Made by a program: the position numbers and the translations under genes. DNA of 64,000 nt from Shewanella japonica. Lineage in GTDB: Bacteria > Pseudomonadota > Gammaproteobacteria > Enterobacterales > Shewanellaceae. Under the pieces are notes generated by a model. It saw nothing but the letters and a program-made list of their open reading frames with translations, searched no databases and was not told where the DNA came from. This document shows, piece after piece, positions 56,561 through 64,000 of this stretch; the stretch's first letter is position 1; each line of letters begins with the position of its first letter. The stretch is from positions 3,889,001-3,953,000 of the forward strand of contig NZ_CP020472.1 of NCBI RefSeq assembly GCF_002075795.1, read 5' to 3'.

Positions 56561-57004
56561 TTGGAGAAAAAGCTAAGCTTTTCCAAGCAGCAAAAAAAGA
56601 GTCTAAGAGCAATCTTAGGCTCTTTACCCGCTTACGATAAACTCGACGGTGCAGAATCATTCTTACTTTGCTATATCGCATTTGAAACACTGACTAGAAA
56701 AATCTGGAATTTTCATCGAAGCGCAAAAGCCAATAAAGAGGTCAATGAAACTCATGCACCTTTGACGTTACCTGCTGTAAAATCGGCATTTATGGCTTAT
56801 AACATCAAAATTTCAGATGACGTTATAACACCTATCCTTAATTCCAATTTAAACAAACGTGGCTCTATGAACGTAAGAAGTCTGCGGAATGGCTTGGTCC
56901 ATCAATGGAAAGCTAAGGACAGAGAAGAAGTCATCGCTAGATATAACGAGATAATGGCTTACCTCGACAAAGTGATTCAGGCTATTAGAGTAGAAATAAA
57001 ATGA
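56561..57004 (+). CDS. HEPN-like small protein inside the BREX operon
   Basis: A 147-residue helical protein with a HEPN-type Rx4H motif: RNGLVH at Arg109 and His114. A conserved helix FLLCYIAFETLTRKIWNF precedes it. HEPN proteins are often RNases acting as toxins or abortive-infection effectors. It starts with TTG two bases after the pglX stop and overlaps pglZ by four bases (ATGA), so it is tightly built into the operon. Family assignment rests on the motif and helical pattern. An alternative is a non-catalytic HEPN that binds a partner. Confidence 0.7.
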   Translation: MEKKLSFSKQQKKSLRAILGSLPAYDKLDGAESFLLCYIAFETLTRKIWNFHRSAKANKEVNETHAPLTLPAVKSAFMAYNIKISDDVITPILNSNLNKRGSMNVRSLRNGLVHQWKAKDREEVIARYNEIMAYLDKVIQAIRVEIK

Positions 57005-59847
57005 ATATAGACCAAATTTCCCAAGGCCTTTTAACCAAATTTGAGCAATGTCGTATCGTATTGTGGCAAGACATTGATAAAGAGTTCACAACACAACTTG
57101 ATGAACTGACTATCAATGACGGTGCAGGAAACCCGATTGAGGTTATCCGTTTAGACGATGTCTCGCATTTTCAAGTAAAAGAGCGTATTGAACTACTTGA
57201 GCCTGAAACGCCGTTTTTACTGTATAACACAGTCGCACCAAATCAACCTGAGCGTGATTGGCTATACGACATTCGCTTATACGCAGAAAGCTTTTATGCC
57301 GACTCTAGTTCAATGATCCTCAATGAATTAGGAATGCGAATGGAGTTTCGCCCAGTTGTGACAGAGCATCGTGCATTTTTTACCAATAAAACCCGCATGA
57401 ATCGCTTGAAGAAACTTCTGCCAGAAAATGCCAATAAAGAAGAGCTACAACTGGCATTGATCGCTGCCAGCTTAAAGGTTGATTCGCCGACCTTTGTAAC
57501 GATTTTACAGCACTTAATCATGCAGTTTGCTCAGCTAATTAAAGAAACGGGAAGTTTTTCAGAAGCGGCTCTTTCTATAAGCACAGACTTGCAAGACTCT
57601 GCTCCAAAAAGTGATTCGTCAAAAAACAAAAACAGTCTATTTACTGAACTACAGAAATATAACTTAGAAACCGCCTTCTGGCGCTTTGCTAACGAAACAC
57701 TAGGTTATGATGTAGAGAAGAATGATAGCGATGATGGCGATTCTAAAGACAGCAATACACAGCTTGACTCACAGCAAAAGCTGCAAGATTTAATCATCAA
57801 GCTGCTGTTTACTGAGTGCTATCAAGCACTGCAAAATAGCGGTGTTAGCAGCAAAGATCCAATGCTAGAGCGCTTCACTCTGCAATTACTGCCGATTATT
57901 CTTGATGAGAAAGGCAAGCGAGTGGTTGCGAGCACTGTGAGTGTCGGTATGAACTCATCCAAACGAGCGATGGCTGTAAACATTATTAAAAGCTTACGTG
58001 AAAGCCGCTCAATGGCACAAGATTACAATGCGATAGCGGCAGAAGTTGAGCGTGAGTTTGAGCTGAAAAATATTCTCTCAATGGTGAAACAACCACACCT
58101 ACTACAGAGTGTTGAAACCTTTGAGTACGCAGAGCAACAGCTCATTATTCTACTTGCTCGCCAAATTAACGAGCTTGAGCAAGTTGATATCAATAAAATC
58201 GTTTCACACCGTTTAACGACACATTGGGCGCACACTAGTCATAATAAAAATGGTAGTAAATCCAACTATGCAGCCATTTTAAATGCAATTAAAGCCGCAA
58301 AACAGTTCTACACCTTGAAGCAAAAATACATTGATGGCTTTAATTACGACTCTGCAAAAGCAATGTATCAGGCGTATGAGCAAGAGCTTTACCTGTTTGA
58401 TGCTGCTTATCGTGAGTTCTGTGAAAATGCTATTAAAGTGGCACATAACGGCTCTGACATTTTGAAGAAAACAGGGTTAGTTAATGATATTGAAGCCCTT
58501 TATGTCGATTGGTATCTGCACGATCTAGCCATTAGCTGGGGCAAATTGGTTGATAATGAAAACTTACTCGAACAATGGAAGCTTTCAGGAGTTCCTAACC
58601 AATATGACTTTTATAATCGCCAAGTAGAAGCGACATTCCAAAGCAGCCAAGTTAAGAAAGTGTTTGTGATCATCTCCGATGCACTGCGCTATGAAGTGGC
58701 ACATGCTATTAGCGATCAAATCAATAATGAGAAACGCTATTTAAGTGAGATAAAGTCTCAGTTAGGTGTTGTGCCATCTTATACTCAATTGGGTATGGCT
58801 GCGCTACTTCCTCATAATGAGTTAACGGCTCATGTTGGCGCAAAAGTAGAGTACAAAGCAGATGGCGTGAGTGTACATGGCCATGAAAACCGCCAAAAAA
58901 TACTGGCAAAGCGAAATGGCTTGGCATTTAAAGCCTCTGAAGTACTTAACTGGACTAACGAAGAGGGTCGCCAAAAAATACATGATGCTCGTGTGGTGTA
59001 TATCTATCACGATCAAATTGATGCTATTGGCGATAAAGCGGTAACAGAAAATCAAACCTTTGATGCTTGTGCCGATGCTATTGCTGAGATAAAACAGCTT
59101 ATTGAGCGTATTATTAACCGTTTAAATGGTAGCCGTATTTTGGTTACTGCTGATCATGGCTTCTTGTTTAAGTCGAGTGATGTAGTCGATTCTGATAAAA
59201 CTGCTTTAACCGTTAAGCCTCAAGGCAGTGTTGAAGCTAAAAAGCGCTATTTAATCGGTGAAAACCTGCCTGAAGATAATTACTACTGGCAAGGTAAAAT
59301 GGCTGCTACGGCCAACCTAAGTGTTGAAGGCTGTGATGCTGAGTTTATCGTCCCCCGTGGCTCAAACCGATTTAACTTTGTCGGTGGCGCTAAGTTTATT
59401 CATGGTGGCATCATGCCGCAGGAGATCTGCGTGCCAATATTGAAAATTCGGGAGTTAGATAAAAAGCAGCAAACCAAACACGCCAAAGAGCGAGTGTCGG
59501 TTGTGCCTTTAAGCAATCCAATAAAGCTTGTTGCACTAGCTGATAAAATTGAACTGTTCCAAGCATCGCCTGTTGGTAAAGATTATCTCGCTCGTGAGTT
59601 AGAAGTCTGGATTGAAGATCCTGAAGGCAAAACGGTTTCTCACAAACAAAAAGTGATGTTCGATTCAACGTCCGAGAAAAGTGACGAGCGTAAGCGCAAT
59701 GTCATTATTATGCTTAGCGGCTCAGGCTTTGATCGAACGGTAGCTTACAAGTTAATGATGAATGACATTACTCAGCCTAATCGACCGAATTTATTGCAGT
59801 CACACTCAGTTACGATTGATATCGCTATTGAAGACGATTTCTTCTAA
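57001..59847 (+). CDS. pglZ: BREX alkaline-phosphatase-family protein PglZ
   Basis: A 948-residue PglZ, the hallmark gene of BREX. The alkaline-phosphatase-type metal site is visible as VFVIISDALRYEV (Asp560) and ILVTADHGF (Asp718, His719). An N-terminal region of about 550 residues includes a serine- and aspartate-rich linker near residues 200-260. PglZ binds nucleic acid or nucleotides; its precise activity in BREX is not settled. It overlaps the HEPN gene and is followed by brxL after five bases. Confidence 0.95.
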   Translation: MNIDQISQGLLTKFEQCRIVLWQDIDKEFTTQLDELTINDGAGNPIEVIRLDDVSHFQVKERIELLEPETPFLLYNTVAPNQPERDWLYDIRLYAESFYADSSSMILNELGMRMEFRPVVTEHRAFFTNKTRMNRLKKLLPENANKEELQLALIAASLKVDSPTFVTILQHLIMQFAQLIKETGSFSEAALSISTDLQDSAPKSDSSKNKNSLFTELQKYNLETAFWRFANETLGYDVEKNDSDDGDSKDSNTQLDSQQKLQDLIIKLLFTECYQALQNSGVSSKDPMLERFTLQLLPIILDEKGKRVVASTVSVGMNSSKRAMAVNIIKSLRESRSMAQDYNAIAAEVEREFELKNILSMVKQPHLLQSVETFEYAEQQLIILLARQINELEQVDINKIVSHRLTTHWAHTSHNKNGSKSNYAAILNAIKAAKQFYTLKQKYIDGFNYDSAKAMYQAYEQELYLFDAAYREFCENAIKVAHNGSDILKKTGLVNDIEALYVDWYLHDLAISWGKLVDNENLLEQWKLSGVPNQYDFYNRQVEATFQSSQVKKVFVIISDALRYEVAHAISDQINNEKRYLSEIKSQLGVVPSYTQLGMAALLPHNELTAHVGAKVEYKADGVSVHGHENRQKILAKRNGLAFKASEVLNWTNEEGRQKIHDARVVYIYHDQIDAIGDKAVTENQTFDACADAIAEIKQLIERIINRLNGSRILVTADHGFLFKSSDVVDSDKTALTVKPQGSVEAKKRYLIGENLPEDNYYWQGKMAATANLSVEGCDAEFIVPRGSNRFNFVGGAKFIHGGIMPQEICVPILKIRELDKKQQTKHAKERVSVVPLSNPIKLVALADKIELFQASPVGKDYLARELEVWIEDPEGKTVSHKQKVMFDSTSEKSDERKRNVIIMLSGSGFDRTVAYKLMMNDITQPNRPNLLQSHSVTIDIAIEDDFF

Positions 59848-59852
59848 GGACA

Positions 59853-62096
59853 ATGACGATGAATGAACACAAAAACAACGAAGAAAACGCTACAAACCAC
59901 TCTTCACACTTAGATGAAAGTGACAGCAATATCGAAGTGCATCATTACCACCATTACGGTGATGACAATCATGATATGAGTGATGACAGCGTACATAATG
60001 AAGGTGAAGATATCTTCACTGAATCATTAGCTTATGACGAAAAAATTGCTCAAGAAGTTCAACAAGTCCGTGACGTTGACCTTGACCAACTAATGACTAC
60101 TCAGTTCAAAGGCCGTGTGGTTCGTAAAGATCTGACTAAGCAGTTAAAAGAAGGCGCTAACGTGCCTGTTTACGTACTTGAGTATCTACTTGGTATGTAT
60201 TGCTCGTCAGCTGAAGATGACCTAATTGATGCTGGCTTAGTCCGTGTTAAGCAAATCTTGACTGATAACTATGTGAGACCCGATGAAGCGGAGAAAGTGA
60301 AATCACTGATCCGTGAAAAAGGCACTCATAAAGTTATTGATAAAGTATCGGTAAGACTTAACCAGAAAAAAGACGTTTACGAGGCTAGCTTATCTAACCT
60401 TGGAATTAAAGATGCTGTCATCCCTGCCAGTATCATTAAAGACAATGAAAAGTTACTTACGGGTGGTATTTGGTGCATCGTGAGTTTGAGCTACTTTTTT
60501 GAAGAAGGGCAAAAAACATCACCTTTTTCTGTTGTGACATTGAAAGCTATTCAAATGCCATCAATGAACATGCAGGAAGTATTTGATGCAAGACGTGCCT
60601 TCACTATGGATCAATGGCTTGATCTGTTACTGCGTTCTATCGGTATGGAGCCTGCAAACTTAAAGCAAAGAGCTAAGTGGCATTTGCTAGCAAGGATGAT
60701 CCCATTTGTAGAAAATAATTATAATGTGTGTGAGCTTGGCCCTCGTGGTACGGGTAAGTCACATGTTTACAAAGAGTGCTCACCCAATTCGCTTTTGGTA
60801 TCTGGCGGTCAAACAACCGTTGCGAACTTATTCTATAACATGTCATCTCGCCAAGTGGGTTTGGTTGGCATGTGGGATGTAGTCGCTCTTGATGAGGTTG
60901 CTGGTATCCGTTTTAAAGACAAAGACGGCATTCAGATCATGAAAGACTATATGGCTTCAGGCTCATTTAGCCGTGGCCGAGACTCCATTGAAGCAAAAGC
61001 TTCGATGGTATTTGTCGGCAACATAGATCAAAGCGTTGAAACGTTAGTAAAAACGAGCCACCTGTTAGCCCCCTTCCCTCCAGAAATGATTGATTCAGCC
61101 TATTTTGATCGTTTCCATGCTTATATTCCTGGGTGGGAAATACCTAAAATGCGGCCTGAGTTTTTTACAGACCGCTTTGGCTTAATCACTGACTACCTAG
61201 CTGAATACATGCGAGATATGCGCAAGCAGACGTTCTCTGATGCAATCAATAAGTACTTTAAGTTTGGTAATAACCTAAATCAGCGTGATGTTATAGGTGT
61301 GAAGCGCACCACTTCAGGTTTATTAAAGCTGTTATTCCCGCACGGTGAATACAATAAAGAAGATGTTAGAGTGTGTCTGACCTATGCGCTTGAGTCACGT
61401 CGCCGAGTCAAAGAGCAGCTAAAGAAAATCGGTGGTATGGAATTTTTCGATGTTAATTTTTCTTACATCGATAATGACACTCTTGAAGAGTTCTTTGTTA
61501 ATGTGCCTGAACAAGGTGGTTCTAATTTAATACCTGCTGGCCCTCAAAATGCTGGTGTGGTGCATTTTGTCAGTCATGGTGCTATGGGCAAACTCGGTGT
61601 TTTCCGTTTAGAAACACAAAAAACAGCTGGTACAGGCAAACACCGTGCAACAGGCTTTGGTAATGATACACATGCAAAAGAGCAAGTGAGGATTGGTTTT
61701 GATTACTTTAGAGGTAATTTAAGCCGTATTAATGCTTCAGCTAAATTCTCAGAGTTTGAATTTAACCTCCATAGTGTTGATTTACAAAGCTCTGGTTGTA
61801 CACAGACAGCAAGCTTGGCATCTCTAGTCGCCTTCTGTTCAATCCTACTAGCTAAACCTATTCAAGAGCAGATGGTTGTACTTGGTGATATGTCTTTAGG
61901 TGGTGTGGTAAACCCTGTGACAGATTTGGCAGGATCAATGCAAGTAGCTCATGAAGCTGGTGCGACTAAAATATTACTGCCGATGTCATCTGCAAGTGAT
62001 ATTCCTACCGTACCGTCAGAAACATTTACCAAGTTTCAGGTAAGCTTTTACAGTGACCCTATAGATGCTGTGTATAAAGCTCTGGGCGTAAACTAA
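59853..62096 (+). CDS. brxL: BREX Lon-like AAA+ protein BrxL
   Basis: A 747-residue AAA+ protein of the Lon-like BrxL family. Walker A is GPRGTGKS (Lys302), Walker B VVALDE (Asp348, Glu349). The C-terminal Lon-like part has VVLGDMSLGGVVNPVTDLAGSMQVAHEAGATKILLP. The lysine of the Lon catalytic dyad is not at its usual place (it aligns in the LAGSM region), in line with BrxL proteins acting as DNA-binding motors rather than proteases. The first 60 residues are an extra acidic and histidine-rich tail (VHHYHHYGDDNHD) beyond the usual DNA-binding start near DLDQLMTTQFKGRVVRKDL. Last gene of the operon. Confidence 0.94.
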   Translation: MTMNEHKNNEENATNHSSHLDESDSNIEVHHYHHYGDDNHDMSDDSVHNEGEDIFTESLAYDEKIAQEVQQVRDVDLDQLMTTQFKGRVVRKDLTKQLKEGANVPVYVLEYLLGMYCSSAEDDLIDAGLVRVKQILTDNYVRPDEAEKVKSLIREKGTHKVIDKVSVRLNQKKDVYEASLSNLGIKDAVIPASIIKDNEKLLTGGIWCIVSLSYFFEEGQKTSPFSVVTLKAIQMPSMNMQEVFDARRAFTMDQWLDLLLRSIGMEPANLKQRAKWHLLARMIPFVENNYNVCELGPRGTGKSHVYKECSPNSLLVSGGQTTVANLFYNMSSRQVGLVGMWDVVALDEVAGIRFKDKDGIQIMKDYMASGSFSRGRDSIEAKASMVFVGNIDQSVETLVKTSHLLAPFPPEMIDSAYFDRFHAYIPGWEIPKMRPEFFTDRFGLITDYLAEYMRDMRKQTFSDAINKYFKFGNNLNQRDVIGVKRTTSGLLKLLFPHGEYNKEDVRVCLTYALESRRRVKEQLKKIGGMEFFDVNFSYIDNDTLEEFFVNVPEQGGSNLIPAGPQNAGVVHFVSHGAMGKLGVFRLETQKTAGTGKHRATGFGNDTHAKEQVRIGFDYFRGNLSRINASAKFSEFEFNLHSVDLQSSGCTQTASLASLVAFCSILLAKPIQEQMVVLGDMSLGGVVNPVTDLAGSMQVAHEAGATKILLPMSSASDIPTVPSETFTKFQVSFYSDPIDAVYKALGVN

Positions 62097-62374
62097 CAAC
62101 ACATTGTACGAACTATTCTAATTCACATCACAGCTTTGAACAATATGCTCAAGCTGTGACCAATGCCTTGCAGCTGAAGTTCTTTTAGCAGTAACTCCTC
62201 AGAAATAAACTAATAAACCATTGTTATTAAAATATTAAGTACTAGTTAATCACTAGCTCAGCATGATTAGCTCGAATAATAATGCATACTATAAACTTAA
62301 TTTGAGTAGATCGCGAAACGCCGTTATTTTAGTGTTTTTGTAACTATGGGGTGTTAGGACTGCTACAATAGCGG

Positions 62375-62399
62375 GGAAAGGCATAGCGCCTTTTTTTCC
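62375..62399 (+). terminator. Terminator downstream of the BREX operon
   Basis: GGGGAAAGGC/GCCTTTTTTTCC hairpin with a five-base loop, about 280 bases after brxL. The stretch 62097-62522 holds no gene; this hairpin and one at 62493-62516 are its only clear features. Confidence 0.75.
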
Positions 62400-62492
62400 G
62401 TTTGAGCGCCAAAGTAAGATGGCGTAAGTGAACCATTGTATTATGGTTTAGTGATGTAACTTAACACAGATGTGATGCTAGAAGCCTCGTTT

Positions 62493-62516
62493 CAAAGGCA
62501 CCTGTCGGTGCCCTCT
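62493..62516 (-). terminator. Terminator of the replication-relaxation-like gene
   Basis: Minus-strand GGCACCGACAGGTGCC stem followed by TTTG, just beyond the stop of the convergent gene. Confidence 0.6.
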
Positions 62517-62522
62517 TTAATT

Positions 62523-63419
62523 TTATTGATAAAAAATCTTATCTAATTCACTGCAAAAAACCGTTCTGTATATCATTCTGCTTTGTAATAACTCAACGTT
62601 AGATTCTGTTAGTAAAGGCTGGCGGGTCTTTTTATCGATTCTGGTACTCAGCTCCTCAAAAAGCTGTCCATGTAATCGTTTTATATCACTGAATATCTGC
62701 TGTGATTGCGAGAACAGCATCACTTTATCGTAATAGCCATGATTTAAGCCGTATAGCCACTTTAAGAGAATGGTTTGCCTTGCCGCCTTGGTCTTAAATG
62801 AATGCTCCATTTCAATCGCTGTAATGCTGCCAGACACTTCCAGCACAATGCCATCGACGTTTCTCACATCATGAGAGTTAAACAACCTTTTAAACTCCGA
62901 CTCTGTCACCACAGAGTGCCAAAACACATTATCTTCACCATCCTTACTTTTATTATGTACGCCTCGTAGCTGGATATACTGCATCATCAAATCATGCATC
63001 ACGGTATTCAGATTGACTCTTAATGATGGGTTATCGCCTGAGCGAAAATAAACGGCCACTGACAGTAACTCCTCAGCATACTTAGCACCTGTATAACCGA
63101 GTACATAGACGCGATTATCTAAAGACCGATGAGTGATGACCACATTGAGTAATTTTTCCTTCACGAGCTTGTTTAAATGCTCTAGTGCCTGCCGCTTAGA
63201 AATACCGTAAAGCCAGGCAATAATCGTAGGTGACGTCATCCCGAATCTTGCCACTATTTTGATAGTGAGTTCCCTTCGAGCTTTGCCCGTTTGATTATTG
63301 TTAGCACCGCAGAAATAACGCATAGGAATAAACAGGTAAGGCTGAAACTTTTCAACCTTACCGCCTGCCTCATAAACGCTTACGTTAATCGCATTCTGTA
63401 ACGCTTGATGTGTGTGCAT
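62523..63419 (-). CDS. Winged-helix protein resembling replication-relaxation proteins
   Basis: About 298 residues. A winged helix lies early (ARFGMTSPTIIAWLYGISKRQALEHLNKLVKEKLLNVV), followed by an alpha/beta part with DGIVLEVSGSITAIEMEHSFKTKAARQ. The D...E-x-E...K pattern resembles the nuclease-like core of replication-relaxation proteins of plasmids and mobile elements. The ATG at 63419 is chosen as a plausible domain start; the frame is open to 63554. The gene is convergent with brxL and not part of BREX. The link to element maintenance is inferred. Confidence 0.5.
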   Translation of the reverse strand: MHTHQALQNAINVSVYEAGGKVEKFQPYLFIPMRYFCGANNNQTGKARRELTIKIVARFGMTSPTIIAWLYGISKRQALEHLNKLVKEKLLNVVITHRSLDNRVYVLGYTGAKYAEELLSVAVYFRSGDNPSLRVNLNTVMHDLMMQYIQLRGVHNKSKDGEDNVFWHSVVTESEFKRLFNSHDVRNVDGIVLEVSGSITAIEMEHSFKTKAARQTILLKWLYGLNHGYYDKVMLFSQSQQIFSDIKRLHGQLFEELSTRIDKKTRQPLLTESNVELLQSRMIYRTVFCSELDKIFYQ

Positions 63420-63677
63420 AGTGATATCCGAATTCTTTGAATTATTGATATCAATAACTAGTGTCAGGTACTGCAAATTATCACCACAAGTCACGTAATT
63501 CATGCCGTTAAGCTGATTTATTCCTGTCGGGATGAAAATAGCGATGAACATCACTACAAAGCCAGCCTTTGGCTGATGAGTGTTTAACTTCGTTAATCCC
63601 TCATATGCTCTGAAGCGCCCACCCGCTCTGATGACTCGTCATCGGCGCAGGTTTACGAGCTACGCTCTAGCACTTCA

Positions 63678-63900
63678 CAGCATCAAGCGCGCATGTATTT
63701 CGCTACGCTCTGTACTAACCGCATTTTCACCGCTTATGACGAGGGGATGTGTTCCACCTCATTTCCCTCTTTCATCGCTATGATTTTCTGACGAAAACCA
63801 CATAGGTTTAGCCTTCAATTTGTCCCAAATATGAGGCTAAATTTTGCTGAGGCAAAACTAAAATTCGGTTAGTACAGACCAGCTGTACATGCGCGTGCTG
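63678..63900. repeat. Imperfect inverted repeat flanking about 145 bp at the right edge
   Basis: On the plus strand 63866-63900 reads CGGTTAGTACAGACC...GTACATGCGCG. On the minus strand 63721-63678 reads CGGTTAGTACAGAGCG...TACATGCGCG. The two face opposite directions around an open-frame-free segment. The whole 63555-64000 stretch has no supportable gene. It could be part of an origin, transfer site or attachment region upstream of the replication-relaxation-like gene. Confidence 0.45.
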
Positions 63901-64000
63901 CTGCTCGCCATTACTTCGTAATAACTCACATCCGCGTTTTGAAAGCCTGTTTCACAGGCCGTTTTATTGCAGAAAATCGTGCCGATTTTTGCTAGATAAA

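Larger units (their letters stand above)
41611..64000. mobile_element. Genomic island integrated at tRNA-Trp, left part, carrying BREX
   Basis: Everything right of the tRNA-Trp half is accessory in character: small unknown paralogous genes, a defence operon, long low-coding gaps and a replication-relaxation-like gene. The orientation of the tRNA fragment puts the island to its right, with the reconstituted tRNA and probably an integrase beyond 64000. No integrase is in the window. The first 370 bases (41660-42031) are AT-rich without a gene. Confidence 0.65.

Noticed and set aside
63580-63783. A 67-codon plus-strand frame near the right edge
   Set aside because: Composition is atypical, it has no ribosome site and it overlaps the inverted repeat; probably not coding.
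62097-64000. An integrase or transposase at the right end of the window
   Set aside because: No tyrosine-recombinase, serine-recombinase or transposase motifs were found; any integrase must lie outside the window.

Overview
The window looks like chromosome from a low-GC marine gammaproteobacterium, most likely Shewanella. The basis is recognisable Shewanella-type neighbours (maeA, metR behind MetJ-like boxes, queG, a DUF3622 protein, rlhA, a DUF3087 protein, a TIGR03899-like protein) and typical codon use. No rRNA, CRISPR array or insertion sequence was seen.

Positions 1-41.4 kb are core chromosome. From the left: the 3' end of an M13 metallopeptidase gene; an exported RelA/SpoT-domain protein; a SUKH protein and a YdiL-like HTH protein; a glutathione S-transferase; a decayed outer-membrane gene; an atypical Nramp-family transporter; yehS; an LRAT-like protein; maeA with a candidate CRP site; a Crp/Fnr-type regulator with a small partner; three tandem TPR-GGDEF diguanylate cyclases behind a 50-nt inverted repeat; queG; dodecin; metR; an HDOD protein; a BtuB-type receptor with a cobalamin riboswitch; rlhA; a phosphoribosyltransferase; a DnaJ-related protein; a DsbA-like lipoprotein; cytochrome b561 and hemG; a Fur-box-preceded cluster of outer-membrane protein, imelysin and di-haem oxidoreductase; an MFS carrier; ohr behind an OhrR-like palindrome; a rhomboid protease; and an ABC1/UbiB-family kinase.

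At 41611-41659 lies the 3' half only of a tRNA-Trp gene, followed by sequence unrelated to a tRNA. This is the pattern expected at the left edge of an island integrated into tRNA-Trp. Everything to the right (at least 22 kb, right end not in the window) is probably that island. It carries three small unknown genes, two of them paralogues, and then a type 1 BREX phage-defence operon: brxR, brxA, brxB, a truncated brxC paralogue, brxC, a DUF262/HNH (GmrSD/BrxU-like) gene, pglX, a HEPN gene, pglZ and brxL. A convergent gene resembling replication-relaxation proteins follows, then an inverted repeat near the right edge.

The operon has unusual features. The extra BrxC-like protein is a gapless copy of the first 352 residues of BrxC. 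It keeps Walker A but has lost the Walker B glutamate and other likely catalytic residues. A small HEPN protein is wedged between pglX and pglZ. Both pglX (C6 run, exactly at the NPPY motif) and the DUF262 gene (A5 run) are broken by the apparent loss of one base in a homopolymer. A third identical kind of defect sits at the start of the first GGDEF gene. These could be phase-variable off states, real decay or homopolymer errors in the consensus; the recurring pattern makes the last possibility serious.
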